From: Cristatella mucedo
Taxonomy: Eukaryota; Bryozoa; Phylactolaemata; Cristatellidae
Direction: 5' to 3'
Assembly: GCA_009760855.2 (NCBI GenBank)
Contig: WPIO01000020.1
Span: forward strand, 1,492,501-1,556,500
DNA: 64,000 nucleotides
Part shown: in pieces, positions 10,918 to 24,955 of the stretch
Position numbering within the stretch: position 1 is the first letter of the stretch
Layout of the letters: each line of letters opens with the position of its first letter
Program-made: the position numbers and the translations under genes
The notes under the pieces: generated by a model
Database searches by the model: none
The model's input: the letters and a program-made list of their open reading frames with translations, nothing else
Told to the model about the DNA's origin: nothing

Positions 10918-10980
10918 GTTTGCAGCCAATGTAAAGCGCCTAGAAAGAGATCGAGTTCTCTGAGGGTCCTTCATTAAATG

Positions 10981-11010
<30 letters not shown>
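10918..11010 (+). mobile_element. LINE-A tail-only fragment
   Basis: ttgcagccaatgtaaagcgc, tagaaagagatcgagttctc, then (ATT)n of 9 units. No coding sequence. Confidence 0.8.
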
Positions 11011-11011
<1 letters not shown>

Positions 11012-12880
11012 TGCAGTGTCCACCTCGAAAGAAATCAATTTTTATTAACTTAAGTGAGGGACAGACTTTCACAGGTGCGTTCGTTAATATTATGCTTTAG
11101 CAGGGCAGCTCACACTACTAATCGGTCAAAATGTCCGTGAAGCAGTTGGCTGGACACTCGCCAACTTTGTCTTAGGATGCCGTGGGTTCAACTTTCAATG
11201 ACAGCATGGCACGGTGGTCTTTCATTTAAGAGCAAGCAGGCATCTTAAATAGTATGCAGATCAAACGCTGGCTAGAGTGCTATGGTTATCCGAGTTCTTC
11301 AGAAAGCCTCACTATTATTCTAAGTGGTAACTGCTTACTACACACGCGATTGTCTTAATGAGCGACCCCTCTATACAAACTGACACTCATTGAACTGAGT
11401 TGCTCAATGAGTCAGGGCCTTAGTTCAAAGGAAGGAACACAGTGCAAATGCCAGATGATCAAAGTCGATATTCAAACCCCTCACTAATAAATTATGGCTG
11501 CATCGGTCAGTGTGAGTGCCTACGATCTGGTACATACACTTTAAATATATTTATGTGTAGCGACTGCAAATGTGCTAATGGCACTGATCGAAGCCAGCCC
11601 AAATGCTCATAACCATAGCACCCTTGATTAGCTGCTCTTTACTAGTGACTACAGAATAAGTGCACATAATATATACCAGTATTAGGCAACGTGAATTTTC
11701 ATCTTATGCAAATTTAAATAACAAGACAACGGCAGGATTACCCAGAACAAAAACAGCAGGCTTGCCGGCTCTGATTTGGGGAGGAAACAGAGAGGCATGC
11801 AGAACACATGCCTACGGCTGAGATAGGCCAGCATCCAGAAGAGGCAGCAAGATCCATAGTTATGGTGAAAAGCAAGCAAACCTAAGGTAAAGCCACCGAG
11901 TTTCACGGAGGTGATCACATACTGAGCATATACAGCTCAAAAGCTCTTCTCACTGGCGGTATCGAGATTTTCACCCGATATCTAATGCTGTACAATAATC
12001 AAGACCAAATGTTCTACTGAAGAGTGAATAGAACTTGAGCATTCTCACTAGGTATAGCTTTTCCTACAACCTTATGTTCCTATTACATGCACGATGCCCA
12101 AACCTTTGAGGAGCACGCAGAGTACTGCTTAAGTGCTAGACGGTTGCGATGATGTGAATGTCATGCTCAGGCGTGATCGCACTATAGACAGCCCACATTT
12201 TAAATAAAAAAATAATGGTCACGAGCATCACCAAAGGCTCGACGATACCAGCCAATCGACTGGGACTCCTTTAGGCTGAAGAAGCGAAACCGCTGGAAGC
12301 CGCCACCCAGGCCAAGCTGAGGCCAATGGCCGCCCGCCCAACCTCAACATCTGGCGGGCCATGCGAATACACCGGAATTAGACGAGACAGCAAGTGCACA
12401 AGCAAAGTGATTGAAATATTAGTCGGCCTAAGCTAACGGCATGGCCTCGGCCGATGACCACGGGCCAGTCAGAACTCTCTAGTTCCATCCTCCAACTGAC
12501 GAATCCCTTCGTCAATGACCGAGAAAATCGACCAACTGACATACATCAGGCAAATAAACTACTAACTTCGCGGCTCTTGACTCAGTAACAGACATGTGGT
12601 AGCGTACCTCGGCACTTTCGAACGTACTAGCACGGGCTCCAGATTGCAGGCGGCCGTCCAAGGGGGACGATTCCCCGTATCAATATTAGGGGCACGACGG
12701 AAGCAAGTCGGCCATGTTGGTGAGGGTCACGGCTGAGCAGAACTTATGTTGCTAGTGGGCGTTCAGATCCCAAAACATACAAATTCTTCAAGCAGTGGGT
12801 ATAAGAAAGTTGATGAAAGAGTTATATATTTAATTAATTATTAATTAGATTCTCTGGAGGTTGGGATATCAGCAACCTGC
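11011..12880. other. Unannotated stretch
   Basis: Nothing convincing on either strand. A weak B-box-like gtgggttcaactttc near 11,180 may be an old SINE. 12,810-12,855 is AT-rich (taattaattattaattag) just outside the inverted repeat. Confidence 0.5.
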
Positions 12881-12910
12881 TATCATAAGCGAGATACGCC
12901 CAGGGTTTGG

Positions 12911-13405
12911 CGAATTACCACAATCCACCGCAGTGCACTCTGATTAGGCTAAAATCAGCTACATTGGTGTTGCCTAGCTCAAATTTCGAGTGAATATTTT
13001 ATTAAATCTGCAATTTTAGGTATTTACCAACTTTCGTGACATTGTGCGAACGTGCACTCATGCAAATTAGCTGCAAAGACGGAAGCCAGTATTGCAATAC
13101 ACCATAATCCACCACGATCCACTTTGGGTCGCCTCAAGTAAATCAACTATGCAAACCTCCCACAACTTTTGAATATGAAACTGCGCTGTATTTAAAGTGT
13201 AACCACATTTTTTCGCACCACTCCGCTCAGGCGTTCTCACGAAGTCCACTGAAACAGATTGCAGCAGCCACAGCCAATACCCCCACCCACCGCATTCCAC
13301 CGCCAAGGGAAAGAAATCCTGTGCTAAAAGTTCTTTTTTTGATTGCATATGAAGTGCAATTGGTGCGAACCGTACCAATAAAACTTCACTTGCATTCATC
13401 CGAAC
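12911..13405 (+). repeat. Left arm, outer three monomers
   Basis: Monomer landmarks near 12,915 (attaccacaatccaccgcag), 13,100 (acaccataatccaccacgat) and 13,285 (cacccaccgcattccaccgc), about 185 bp apart. Homologous to 17,480-17,906 inverted. Confidence 0.75.
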
Positions 13406-13439
13406 GCTAAATTCCTGCCAGTCGGGCCCCTAAATAGAT

Positions 13440-14361
13440 TTACAAGACAGTAAACCGTTTACTGGCCAATGCTGTGAGGTCTTACTCCCCAGATATTAAG
13501 GGCTCAGCCGAAAAGTTTTCAGCCTTCTTTACTGCAAAATTGTGCACATTCATGCCTCCATAAAGCCCCGCCGACTAAAGCAATCGTGGTTCCACAACTT
13601 GTGACCCTCCTTACGAGGTTCTCCGAGGTTTCTGCATGCGATGTGGCTACCTTAATAGGGTCAAGCAAAAAGAGCTCATCTCTTGAAGACCCTATACCTT
13701 CATCTCTGTGGTCTTCACTGGCAGTCCAACTTAGCCCTGCCATTAACAAGATTTTTAATGCTTCTCTGGGAAAAGGGGTCATCCCCAAGTCCTTCAAATC
13801 GGCAATCGTTAGACCCATACTTAAAAACCTGGTATAGATACAGTGGTCCTTGTAAACTATCGCCCAGTTTCCCTTCTTCCTTTCTTTTCAAAGATTCTTT
13901 AAAAAATTATTGCTAAGCAGCTGGTTGAACGTATTGAAAATAACGAAATGTCAGAAACATTTCAATCGGGGTTCAAGAGGCAGCAATCCACTGCAACTGC
14001 TCTCCTCCGTGTTAACAATGACATACTACGTGGCAACGATGATGGGAATGTCACTGCTCTAGCTCTGCTAGATCTGTCTGCTGCCTTCGACACCATTGAT
14101 CACGATGTTCTGCTTGAACGATTGAGAACAACGATTGGTCTGGCAGACGAAGCACTGGCGTGGTTTAAATCGTACTAGTCAGATCGTGTTCAATCCGTGT
14201 CGTGTGCGGGTCAGGTCTAACATACGTGACGGGTACCCTGTGGAGTCTTTCAAGGGTCTCTACTCGATCCCTTGCTGTTCTCTATTTATACTCAACCTCT
14301 GGGGAAAGTGATTAAGGCCCATGGAATTGGATATCAGAGTTGCAGAAGGAGATACATTACA
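13440..14361 (+). mobile_element. LINE-B RT fragment inserted in the left arm
   Basis: Encodes RT N-terminal and motif A parts: SLEDPIPSSLWSSLAV, GVIPKSFKSAIVRPILK, FQSGFKRQQSTATALLRVN and ALLDLSAAFDTIDHDVLLER (motif A). After about 14,320 it jumps to the LINE-B terminus ggagatacattacatt at 14,348-14,363, so the middle of the element has been deleted. Frameshifts and stops make it inactive. Confidence 0.75.
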
Positions 14362-14363
14362 TT

Positions 14364-15300
14364 GGCACTGGCGTCATCGTGCAATGCGCTGCAACCGACT
14401 GCAGTGGCTCGGGGAAATACCACAATCCACTGCAATCCACTGAAAAACTACCAGAAATAGATTGCACTGAGTTCCAGCTTTTATTGCACGTTAAAGTGCA
14501 CTTCGCTGTGCGAATATCCACGTGAATAAAAAAAAAATGTGCATCCCCTCACTCCGGCAATGCTCGGCAATCGCCCGAGTGGCCTGAACAAATACCACAC
14601 CCAATCTAATCCACTGCCAAGTCGTAAATACGAAGCTCTAATTTACATTGCATATAAGACTAGACTTGGTTCAAAGTGCACTCAAAAAATTTCACCCCGT
14701 TGTGCTTGCGCGTTCTCGTACAATGTATTAAAATCGACTGCAGCAGCCTGGTCCCGTAGTTCACTCCAGTGCAATCCATTGTAAAAATACCAGAACGAGT
14801 ACACTGGAAGCTCTAATTATGATTGCACATTGCTCTTATCTTTGTTTAGTGTATGCACAGTTTCACTACAATTGCCTCAACCATCCAGCTGCAATACCCT
14901 GCAATCGACTGCAGTGGCCGGGGCCGATACAGAAACCCACAGTATTCTGCTACAAAATGCCCGGAATGCGATTTCTCAATGCTCCAACTTTAAATGCACA
15001 TTACTAAGCACTATATTTAAAGTGCAGCCACATAATGTTAACCAATTGCGCTCGTAAATTCTCGGGCCATGCATTGCAATCTACAGAAAGGGCTCGGCTC
15101 AAAGCAGCAATCCACTCAAATGTGTGGCAAATTGATGGGAAATTGGCTGCACGAAGCTCAAATTCTCACTCCATGTAACATCTCACGGCGCACGTACTCA
15201 CTTTCGACCCACTCCGTGCGTTCAATCTCGGCAAATGCATAGCAATCGACCGCAATGGCCCGTCTTCTACCAAAATATATTTCAAATTGGCTTTTCGCAG
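14364..15300 (+). repeat. Left arm, inner monomers
   Basis: Monomer landmarks near 14,420, 14,598, 14,758, 14,930, 15,080 and 15,240. Those up to about 15,060 pair with 16,840-17,435 inverted; the innermost ones are weakly matched. Short open frames here are incidental. Confidence 0.7.
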
Positions 15301-15308
15301 CTCCAATT

Positions 15309-16745
<1,437 letters not shown>

Positions 16746-16839
16746 CACATAACCCGTTCACTCCGTGCACACATACTTTCAACTCATCATTCGCGGTCAA
16801 CCTTAGACAGTACATGGCAAAGGCCCGGCTTTGTATAAG

Positions 16840-17906
16840 ATGGCAAAAGCAATTGGTAAAAAAACGACGTGGTTACACATTAAACAGGGTGCTTTTTAGC
16901 ATGAATTCAAAATTGGAGCATTAGAAAACGATTTCTGGGCACGAGTACACAATAAACGAAGAGTAGCGAAATGTGCAATCATAATTAGAGCTTCCAATGT
17001 ATGCATTCTGGTCGTATTTCGGTGGATTGCACTGGACTGCACTACGGGACCGGGTCGTTGCAGTTGTCTGCAGTACATTGCATGAGAGCGCATGCACCAT
17101 GAGGTAAAATCGTGTGGGTGCACTTTGAACCAAGTCTAGTCTTTTATGCAATGTAAACTAAGAGTTCACTTGACGATTTGAAGATGATCTGCAGTAGATT
17201 AGCGAGAATGTCGTGTTTGCCCAGGCCATTGCCGGGCATTGCCATCAATTGACAGAATGTTCGGATGCAGATTTTTTTTATTTACCTAGGTATTCACACA
17301 ACACAGTGCGATTTAATATGCAATAACAATTGGAGCTCGATGCAATCTATTTCTAGTCATTTTGTGCTGAATGTGGTGGATGATTCTCCAGGGCAATTGT
17401 AGTCGATTGCAGTGCATTGCACGAGAATGCCAGTGCCAATGCAAATCATGTTTTTTATAAGTACGATTTCCAGAGAGCGTAAACTAAATGCAATCAAAAA
17501 GAGGCTTTCAGCACAGGATTTTTTTCGTTTTGCAGGGGATTTCGGTAGTGACCCGGACAGCTACAATCTATTTATAAGAACTTCGTGAGAACGTGCCAGC
17601 GGAATGGTGCAAATTTGTTTGGGTAAACTTTAACTACGTCATAATTTTATATTCCAAACTGGTTGAAGCTTTACGCAGTTGATTTGTGGTGGACTTGAGG
17701 CGACCTAAAGTAGATTGCGGTACAGTCCTTCATCTGTGCAGCCATTTGCATGAGTGCGTGTGAGAACAATGACATTAGATTTGGTGGATGCACAAAACAA
17801 ATCAAAGATGTACTACAATATTGACTAGAAATTTGAGCTCAGCAATGCCAACGTCCTGTCGATTTCAGCCTAATTAAAGTGGATTACGGTTGATTGCAGT
17901 AATTCG
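16840..17906 (-). repeat. Right arm of the inverted duplication
   Basis: Reverse complement is collinear with the left arm and lacks the LINE-B present there at 13,440-14,361, which shows that LINE-B inserted after the duplication. Landmarks include gaagctctaattatgattgc (inverted, near 16,995) and gtgcaatgcactgcaatcga (inverted, near 17,420). Confidence 0.75.
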
Positions 17907-19945
17907 TCTAACCGGATGACAAACAATGCGGGTGACGAGCATATAGGTTGACGAAAGCATGACTCGTATTACAACCCGATTCAGGGCTATGAACCAAACC
18001 CAGTGTACTTTTTGGGAGCCTTTAAACTATTTGGCCTTAAAAAAGCCTTTGCATAGATCAGCTGCCAATGGTTTTCAAAAAAGTGCTAGACGGCAAAAGA
18101 ATTCATACCAATTTATAAGGCGCTAAATTGAGCCCAATAGGTGCTGGCTAAGCGCCTTGACATTGCAGGGGTCAGATGACGGTAGGGTAAAACTTTTGAA
18201 ATGTGTTAAGAAAAAATGCTTCTCTACCATGGCTGGCGACAAGCTTGAAGACAAAGTACGCACCTGAATTATTAACAAGATTTCTGAGGTACGACGGCTG
18301 GCCCGCAAAGTCACCTAGACTGATCACTCAGTTCAACAGAACGAAACAGTGTTCGCTTGCAAGCATTCACTTGCACGCGAAAAAATGGAATTTGGGAGCA
18401 TACAATGGCTAACTTTTGTTATTTAATCAACAAAAAAGTTGAAACATGAAGGCCACCATGTTTCTCATATAGTATTGAGTTGTTTTATGTTTTTGTGTAT
18501 TCTGGTGCTTTCGTTTTTTATCTATGTGTTTTGCATAAATTTTTTTAGCATCCGGAGTGTTCAACTTCTTTTGGTTTTTAATTCTTCGTTTTATTTCTAG
18601 CGTAGCGTGTCGTCACGCGGAGGATTTTGAGACGAGCGACAGCACTGCGGTTCGGCAGACGTAGAGTCTAGGTTTCATCGAAGATGGGTGGTGGAGGGCT
18701 GTTAATGGTTTACCTTTGGGTTTACGGCGCGGCGATTTAGGGTTTCACAGATTAATTGCGAAGACATGTGTACGGTTTAGCTTTATTGCAGGGCAATTGA
18801 TGGCTATGCAGATAGGCGATGGTGGCGATGCACGCGAACGGCAGCTTTACCTTGGCCAAAGGGAGGGGATTTGTAGCCCAAGTATTTGATGCTCATTAAT
18901 TTGCCCCGAGCTTTGCCTATCAGAAATCCCTAATACTCGCGTATTCCCACGAAACCTCTGCTCCTCTGACACTGGTCATTATTGCATGACTATAGCCCTC
19001 TAATCCTGAGGATGGCGAAACATCAGCTCATGCGCACTCATAGAGTTCTACACTTTACCGACTGATTTCGTAGCGTTGTCTTTCTCGATGGAATTTGTAC
19101 GACGGAAGCTAAAAGCACACTTTCACACAGCTCTGACCACGTCTTACGCATTTCCCTTAATTTGCTTCTGCTTTGCTGAGACTGATCTAGCTTGTTGCTG
19201 TCACGTGGTACGTATAGTGCTTCATCTCCAACCTGGGGGAATCTTGAAGAAAGCTAGAAGCACTATGAAACGTGGAATTATTATAATAGGAAGCATCGAG
19301 CACGACCTCCAATTACAAGACTTTCACTTCGCCTGGTACTTAAAAACAAACTTGATGATCGATTTTCCTTATGCGAGATACATAGAGTAATCCGTGCTCA
19401 ACCGTGATACGAACAATTTGATAAAACAAATTCATGACAGATGCATTAGAAAAAGAGCCGCGTTTTCAACCATAAAAATATCTTTTCAATCCTTAAGTGC
19501 ACTGAAAAGAATTTGTATCAAACAGACCATAAAAACTAGCGTACAAGCTTCCAAAAATAAAACCTGCCGCTTTCGGATGCAGGAGGAAATATAGGCCCTT
19601 AACTTCAAAGTTTTTTAGAGGTGCTTGTGTGCAATGGATGCTTGTTTGATGACGCGAAGGGATTCACGTTGCTTCAACTGCCCGATGTTTCTTAGAAGCT
19701 GCCTATCCTCTTGCTTATCACGTGGCACCTGCAACCAGATTCGAATGCGACTTCAGTTGTCAAACCAAGCGAGTGTGGCATTGTGCATTACATTGACTCT
19801 GCTGAATTATCCGAGATACAGCTATTCTAATGCTAATATCCAGGTCCTTGATTTTGAATGCGTTGCCGTCTTTTAGCTTATTATCATTGCCGCCAATTTA
19901 GCTTACGTCTATCAAAAATTTTGAAGAACGTTTAGAGCAATAATA
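17907..19945. other. Unannotated stretch
   Basis: No gene, RNA or clear repeat recognised. Open frames at 18,203-18,412 and 19,076-19,390 lack conserved features and splice context. A phrase gaggatggcgaaacatcagc near 19,010 resembles ends of some retroelements, but too weakly to call. Confidence 0.5.
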
Positions 19946-21455
19946 ATATGATATGGTTGTCATTGGTGCAGCTGTGCTTTCATCGATTAGTTTCGGTAAT
20001 TCTAATGGCTTTTATTCACAAATGCAAAACAATGTGGTCTTCAGGTCGTATAGGAATGCAGACACAGATAGAGTATCTCTGCTTGTTTTGCTCGATTTTT
20101 CTGCAGCCTTTGATACTATCGATCACCAAGTCCATATTGGACGCCTCTCATCTCGCCTGGGCATCACTGGCACTGCTCTGCAATGGTTCAGGTCCTATCT
20201 CATTCGGAGACTCCAGAGTATTTATGTGAATGGACAAATATCATCCCAGGAGCCTCTGAAATATGGGCTACTCATATGGGCTACCGCAACGATCTGTGCT
20301 TGGTCCGTTCTTTTCACGGTGCATACACTCCCTCTCGCCGACATGATTGCCAAGCACAATCTTGGCTTTCACTTCTATGCAGATGACACTCAGTTGTACC
20401 TAGGTTTGATCTATCCCAGCCCTCTAGAACGTTGAACATTCTTGACTCCCTTGCTGCATGCATTGATGACATCCCCATATGGGTGGCAAACAACTTTTCT
20501 AAATTGAACTATGATATAACCAACATACTAGTAATGGGCAGACCAAGCGTGATTCAGAAATTAGAAAGTTAACGCTCAAAATCGGCTCTTCCAGATTATC
20601 TCCTGTAAAATCTGCACGAAATCTAGGTGTCGTGTTCCAAAGTGACCTTTCATTGAACGACCACATTAGCTCTGCAGTCAGTCTGCCTGCTTTCAGCTAC
20701 ATAACATTGCTAAAATTCTGGCTTGTTTAGGCATGGATACCCCATCATAATTGGTCTATGCATTTGTGACATCCCGTCTTGACTTCTGTAACTCACTGCT
20801 TGCTGGCCTACCGGCATGTGCGATCAGGCGCTTACAGCTGGTGCAAAACTCTGCAGCTAGGCCTGTCTGTCGTGAGCATCGAAGTTGCCACATCACACCA
20901 CTTCTCGCCGACTTGCACTGGCTCCCAGTCAAGCAACGGATCGACTTCAAGGTTTTGTCGCTCACTTTCAGGTCCTTTCCTTCTTTGGCTCCAACCTACC
21001 TATCAGACTTACTCCCCCACCAGGCTAAGCGTCGTGCCAGCCTCTTTTCTGAATCTAACTGTTCACCCATACCTCATACAAATCTCATATCCTTCGAAGA
21101 CCGTGCCTTTAGTTCGTATGCTCCCAAAGCCTGTAACTCCCGACTTAAGTCACGACATCTCCTGATTTGTCCACATTTAAAAGCCAAACATCCATCTATT
21201 TAGGACTGCATTAAGTGGGTTTCTTGACTTCGTCCTTTATGTACTTATGACTGCTGACACTGTGCGTGCATGCTATCACTAACCATACTTGCATGCCGAC
21301 CCTGTGCGTGTCACCGCTAACCATCATATTCTTGTTATTTATCGAGCACGATACAACTAACCATTCGATGGTGCTTCCTTTGCAGCAAATTTAAAGTGCC
21401 TAAAAAGAGATTGAGTATTCTGAGGGTGCTATATCAAATGCATTATTATTATCAT
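19946..21455 (+). mobile_element. LINE-A, longest copy, with RT motifs A and C
   Basis: The open frame 19,953-20,435 encodes VLLDFSAAFDTIDHQVHIGR (RT motif A) and LGFHFYADDTQLYLGL (catalytic motif C, YADD). ORF2 C-terminal sequence follows ([48 protein letters not shown]), then the 3' UTR and (ATT)n tail near 21,440. 5'-truncated; no endonuclease. Frameshifts after 20,435 show it is dead. Confidence 0.9.
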
Positions 21456-21587
21456 TGCATGCACAGCGTTAGCTCTTATCTCCTTGGGTGGTGCTACTGT
21501 GCTGCACTCAACGGATATTTTAGTAAAGGCCATTATATAGGTAGCTTAGAATAATCTTGCGACACAATAGCCATTGCATTTACACTA

Positions 21588-21685
21588 ACCATTTAATCGT
21601 GCTTCCTTTGCAGCAAATGTAAAGTGCCTAGAAAGAGATTGAATTCTCTGAGGGCGTGATATCAAATGCATTATTATTACTAGAT
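21588..21685 (+). mobile_element. LINE-A tail-only fragment
   Basis: aaccatttaatcgtgcttcc, tttgcagcaaatgtaaagtg, tail and (ATT)n. Lies 130 bp after the end of the previous LINE-A, in the same orientation. Confidence 0.8.
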
Positions 21686-21689
21686 ATCC

Positions 21690-22785
21690 GTAAAGTAGTG
21701 GGTACATGGCAGCAGTTGTTTGTTTTCAAGTTTCACCCTAATTTGTCCAGCTCAATCTACTCACTTTCCAGTGACTCCTACGAAGTTAAAACTAGAAAAC
21801 CTCTGCACGAGGTCATGGAGCTATAATGTCACCAAATTTCTATATTTAAAACCCACTGATTTAGATTTCTATTAAAAGCAGTCTGAATGATTCGTATCTG
21901 GGTCACATTTTCGCCATCGCCATTAAAGAGGTAAAATAACTATTTTAATTGGAGAAAAATGCTTCCAGTAGCAACCTCCAGTAGCTAACATGGTGAAATG
22001 TACATACTGCTTGGAACTCGGAAATTAGTCTCTGTCCTCAAGTAGTAATCTAAGCTGGCATTAAGTAATCTAAGCTGGCATTTATTTCACCTTAGTCGAG
22101 TTGTTACTTTTTATGTCAATGATACTAGCTGCATGTGATCACAATTCTCATTTAAAAAAACTCCATGTTCGGTTCGGTGCTCCCCAGAGCTGTACCGCCA
22201 CAGTATCTCAGTCCGTCGAGACAGAAAATAGCGTTTGCTCTCCCCCTGCCGCCGCCGGGCTATCTGCGTGCCGGCACACCCCCTCCCCGACGGGCCAAGT
22301 GACTCCACCTACTGGTGAGTCATGCGCTGGGCCATAAACAGTTTTATGTTATTTGCCTGGCCATAAACTGCCAATAAAAGAAGTGACAGGTGAACCTCCA
22401 CCACATAGCCAGGTACTGCCTTGCACGAACCCCAAGCGACAATGAACACAGAAGCGAATCTAGAAAAAACCAAGATATCCTTATATGAAAGTAGGCGCCA
22501 TGACCACTGATGCAAAAAAGACAACTCGCTCAAAGCTGAAATCCGCCAGTTCAAAATGAACCACTTTGAAAACGCTCGACATCTATACACTTAACTTCAA
22601 TAGCGAGTTCCGTGCACCGTCCATCCTGTATAAATGTCTTCAGTCCGACAATTTACAATTCATTTACGAGATAGTAATAAAAATGGGAGATGTGTATGGC
22701 GCCCTAAAAAGACTTAAATTCCTTTATAGACACTTTATGTACGCTGCAAGTGAAGCGCATTAATTGGTTTGTGATAACATGTACC
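21690..22785. other. Unannotated stretch with a 19-bp direct duplication
   Basis: agtaatctaagctggcatt occurs twice in tandem at about 22,043-22,081. No gene recognised; frames at 22,101-22,337 and 22,309-22,590 lack features. Confidence 0.5.
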
Positions 22786-22789
22786 GTGT

Positions 22790-23540
22790 CAGCACACTTA
22801 AGCACGCTGCCAATTGCGAGCTACTCTAAGTGATACGCTAAGTGATTACTCCACGGAACAGATGTTTTTAGCTTCTTTTTAAATGTAAAGGCAGAGAATG
22901 TCGCGACGTCAGTCGGGAGCGAGGTCCAGGATTTGGGAGCATACGAACTGACGGCAAGGCTCCAAAAGAATTTGAGATTGATTGGTGGCACAGTTACAGG
23001 ACTTGAGTAACAAGAGTGGGGGATACTCGGAAAAGCCTCAGTAGGAAACATTTCGGAGAGGTATTCTGGAGCATCAGACTTGAGGGAACTCAAAGTGAGT
23101 GAAATAACCTTTAAGTTGATAGGCCGCTTGCTCGGGAGCCAGCGAAGGTAGCCGAAAAGTGGCGGAATACTTCGACAGACAAGCACAGCTTCAGAGTTTT
23201 GCACTATCTAACTACACAGGCAATAATAACTACGAGTAGTGCGTTACAAGCATAGGCTGACCGCCTCAAATTGTCGGCTTAAGTGGTGGCGTCCATATTA
23301 AAGCATTTCTGTTGCAATGGTTCGAACAGAAAATAGACCGGCTTTATCGTGGAACATATGCAGTCATTCGGCAACCAATTGCGATGTCAGCAATACATAC
23401 AGCGAGGAAGATGAGAGAATTCGGCATGCTGGAAGGTAGGGAAAAATTAAAGCACAGGTACAGCTGCTGTCTGCACAAAAATGAAATCCTTGATTATGCT
23501 TTACGATTGCAACAGGAAGAGTATAAATTGTGAAAGAAAA
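22790..23540 (-). mobile_element. LINE-C, old copy with RT motif C region
   Basis: The minus strand encodes LRWLPSKRPINLKVISLTLS and SYAPKSWTSLPTDVATFSA (22,821-23,204). Further upstream, 23,390-23,540 gives FTIYTLPVAIVKHNQGFHFC, where CADSS replaces the catalytic YADDT. It is followed by a newer LINE-A. Confidence 0.7.
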
Positions 23541-23574
23541 TGAAAAATGCCTAGTAAGTTTCCACAATATGGGA

Positions 23575-24065
23575 TAATAATAATAATGTATTTGATATAG
23601 CGACCTCAGAGAACTCAAACCTCTTTCTAGGGACTTTAAATTTGGTGCAAAGCAAGCACGATCGAATAGTTAGTGATAGCATGCTCAATAAACAACAAGA
23701 ACAACATGGTTAGAAGTGACATGTACAGGGTCAGCATATATATGGCTAGTGGCAGCATGTAGTGTCACCAGGCATAAGCACATAAAGGACGAATCACAGG
23801 GACCCACTAGATGCTGTGATCAATGGATTCAGTTTTAGTTTCTTTTTAAATGTGGCAAAGTCAGGAAATGTTGACGCAAGTCAGGAGTGAGTTCCAGGCT
23901 TCGAGAATATACAAACTAAAGGCACGGTCTCCAAAGGATTTGAGGTTCGCACGAGGTATAGGTAAACAGTTAGATTCCGAAAGGCGAGTGGTACGATGCT
24001 TTGACTTTTGGGGAATAGATCTGATAGGTAGGCTGGAGCCAAAGAATGAAGGGACCTAAAAGTGA
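23575..24065 (-). mobile_element. LINE-A 3' end
   Basis: Minus-strand (ATT)n tail at 23,575, conserved tail, 3' UTR and ORF2 end up to the [15 protein letters not shown] region (24,060). Confidence 0.8.
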
Positions 24066-24489
24066 GCTATGGAGTAGTTATGTGATTCGTACAATATGCC
24101 AGCTTCACAGGTTTCATAATGGGTCTTTTCAGATGAAACTGAAAACGGAAGAAATTGTAAATTTACACCCGAAAGAGCGAGCATCACCACAATGAAAGCA
24201 CAATTAAGTCGGGATAAATACACTTTCAACGGTTCTCCTATGTCGAACGCAGTCTGTACTTTTCCACTTCGGGCTAGCATGGCCGTGGCAGACTTTCGCT
24301 TGGCCAAGAATCCAGCTGCTGGTATAACACGTCCCGTTTGCCTAAAGAGGCATGGTGAGACAAGCCATACAATTCACTAGAATTAGACATACATGTAAGT
24401 ACACACAGATTATTTCTAGACATAGTTAGGCACACGCCAGTAATTTTCTCTAGTAGCTTTGTGGCTATGTACTGAAATGCAAATATGTG

Positions 24490-24955
24490 GTTGCATATCT
24501 GTATATGACACTTGTTGCAAAAATGTATGTAGCCTGACGAGGAATTGAACCTAGTATCTCCTAACTATCGAACAACTCATCTGTATATTCATATATATAT
24601 ATATATATATATTTGATAATATATATATATATATATATTAATAAATATTGATAATATATATATATATAATTGATAATAATTGATAATATATATATATAAT
24701 TGATAATATATATATATATATATATCAATAATCTGATAATATATAGTAATTTGATAATATATATATATAAAAATATATATATATATATATATATATTATC
24801 AAATTACTTAAAATGTAACATATACAGCTGGTATGGTGAGTCGGTATTAATGGAGCAAATCGCTGGTTGTGCAGGTGAGTTGTTCGATAGTTGAGAGATA
24901 CCATGTTCGATTCCTGGTAGGGCTAAATTAAGTTTTTGCAACTAATGTCTTTCAG
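24490..24955. mobile_element. Inverted-repeat hairpin element with (TA)n core
   Basis: Sequence at 24,500-24,590 is repeated inverted at 24,860-24,950. The left reverse complement gatgagttgttcgatagtta pairs with the right aggtgagttgttcgatagtt, and both continue through gagatac, gttcgattcc-type and tttttgcaac blocks. The core of about 210 bp is TA-rich (gataatatatatat units). A B-box-like ttcgattcctgg lies in each arm, so the arms could be a pair of inverted tRNA-derived SINEs. No coding capacity. Confidence 0.7.

Noticed and set aside
18990-19040. gaggatggcgaaacatcagc phrase like some Penelope-type or other retroelement ends
   Set aside because: A single short match without flanking coding sequence or repeat copies in the window.
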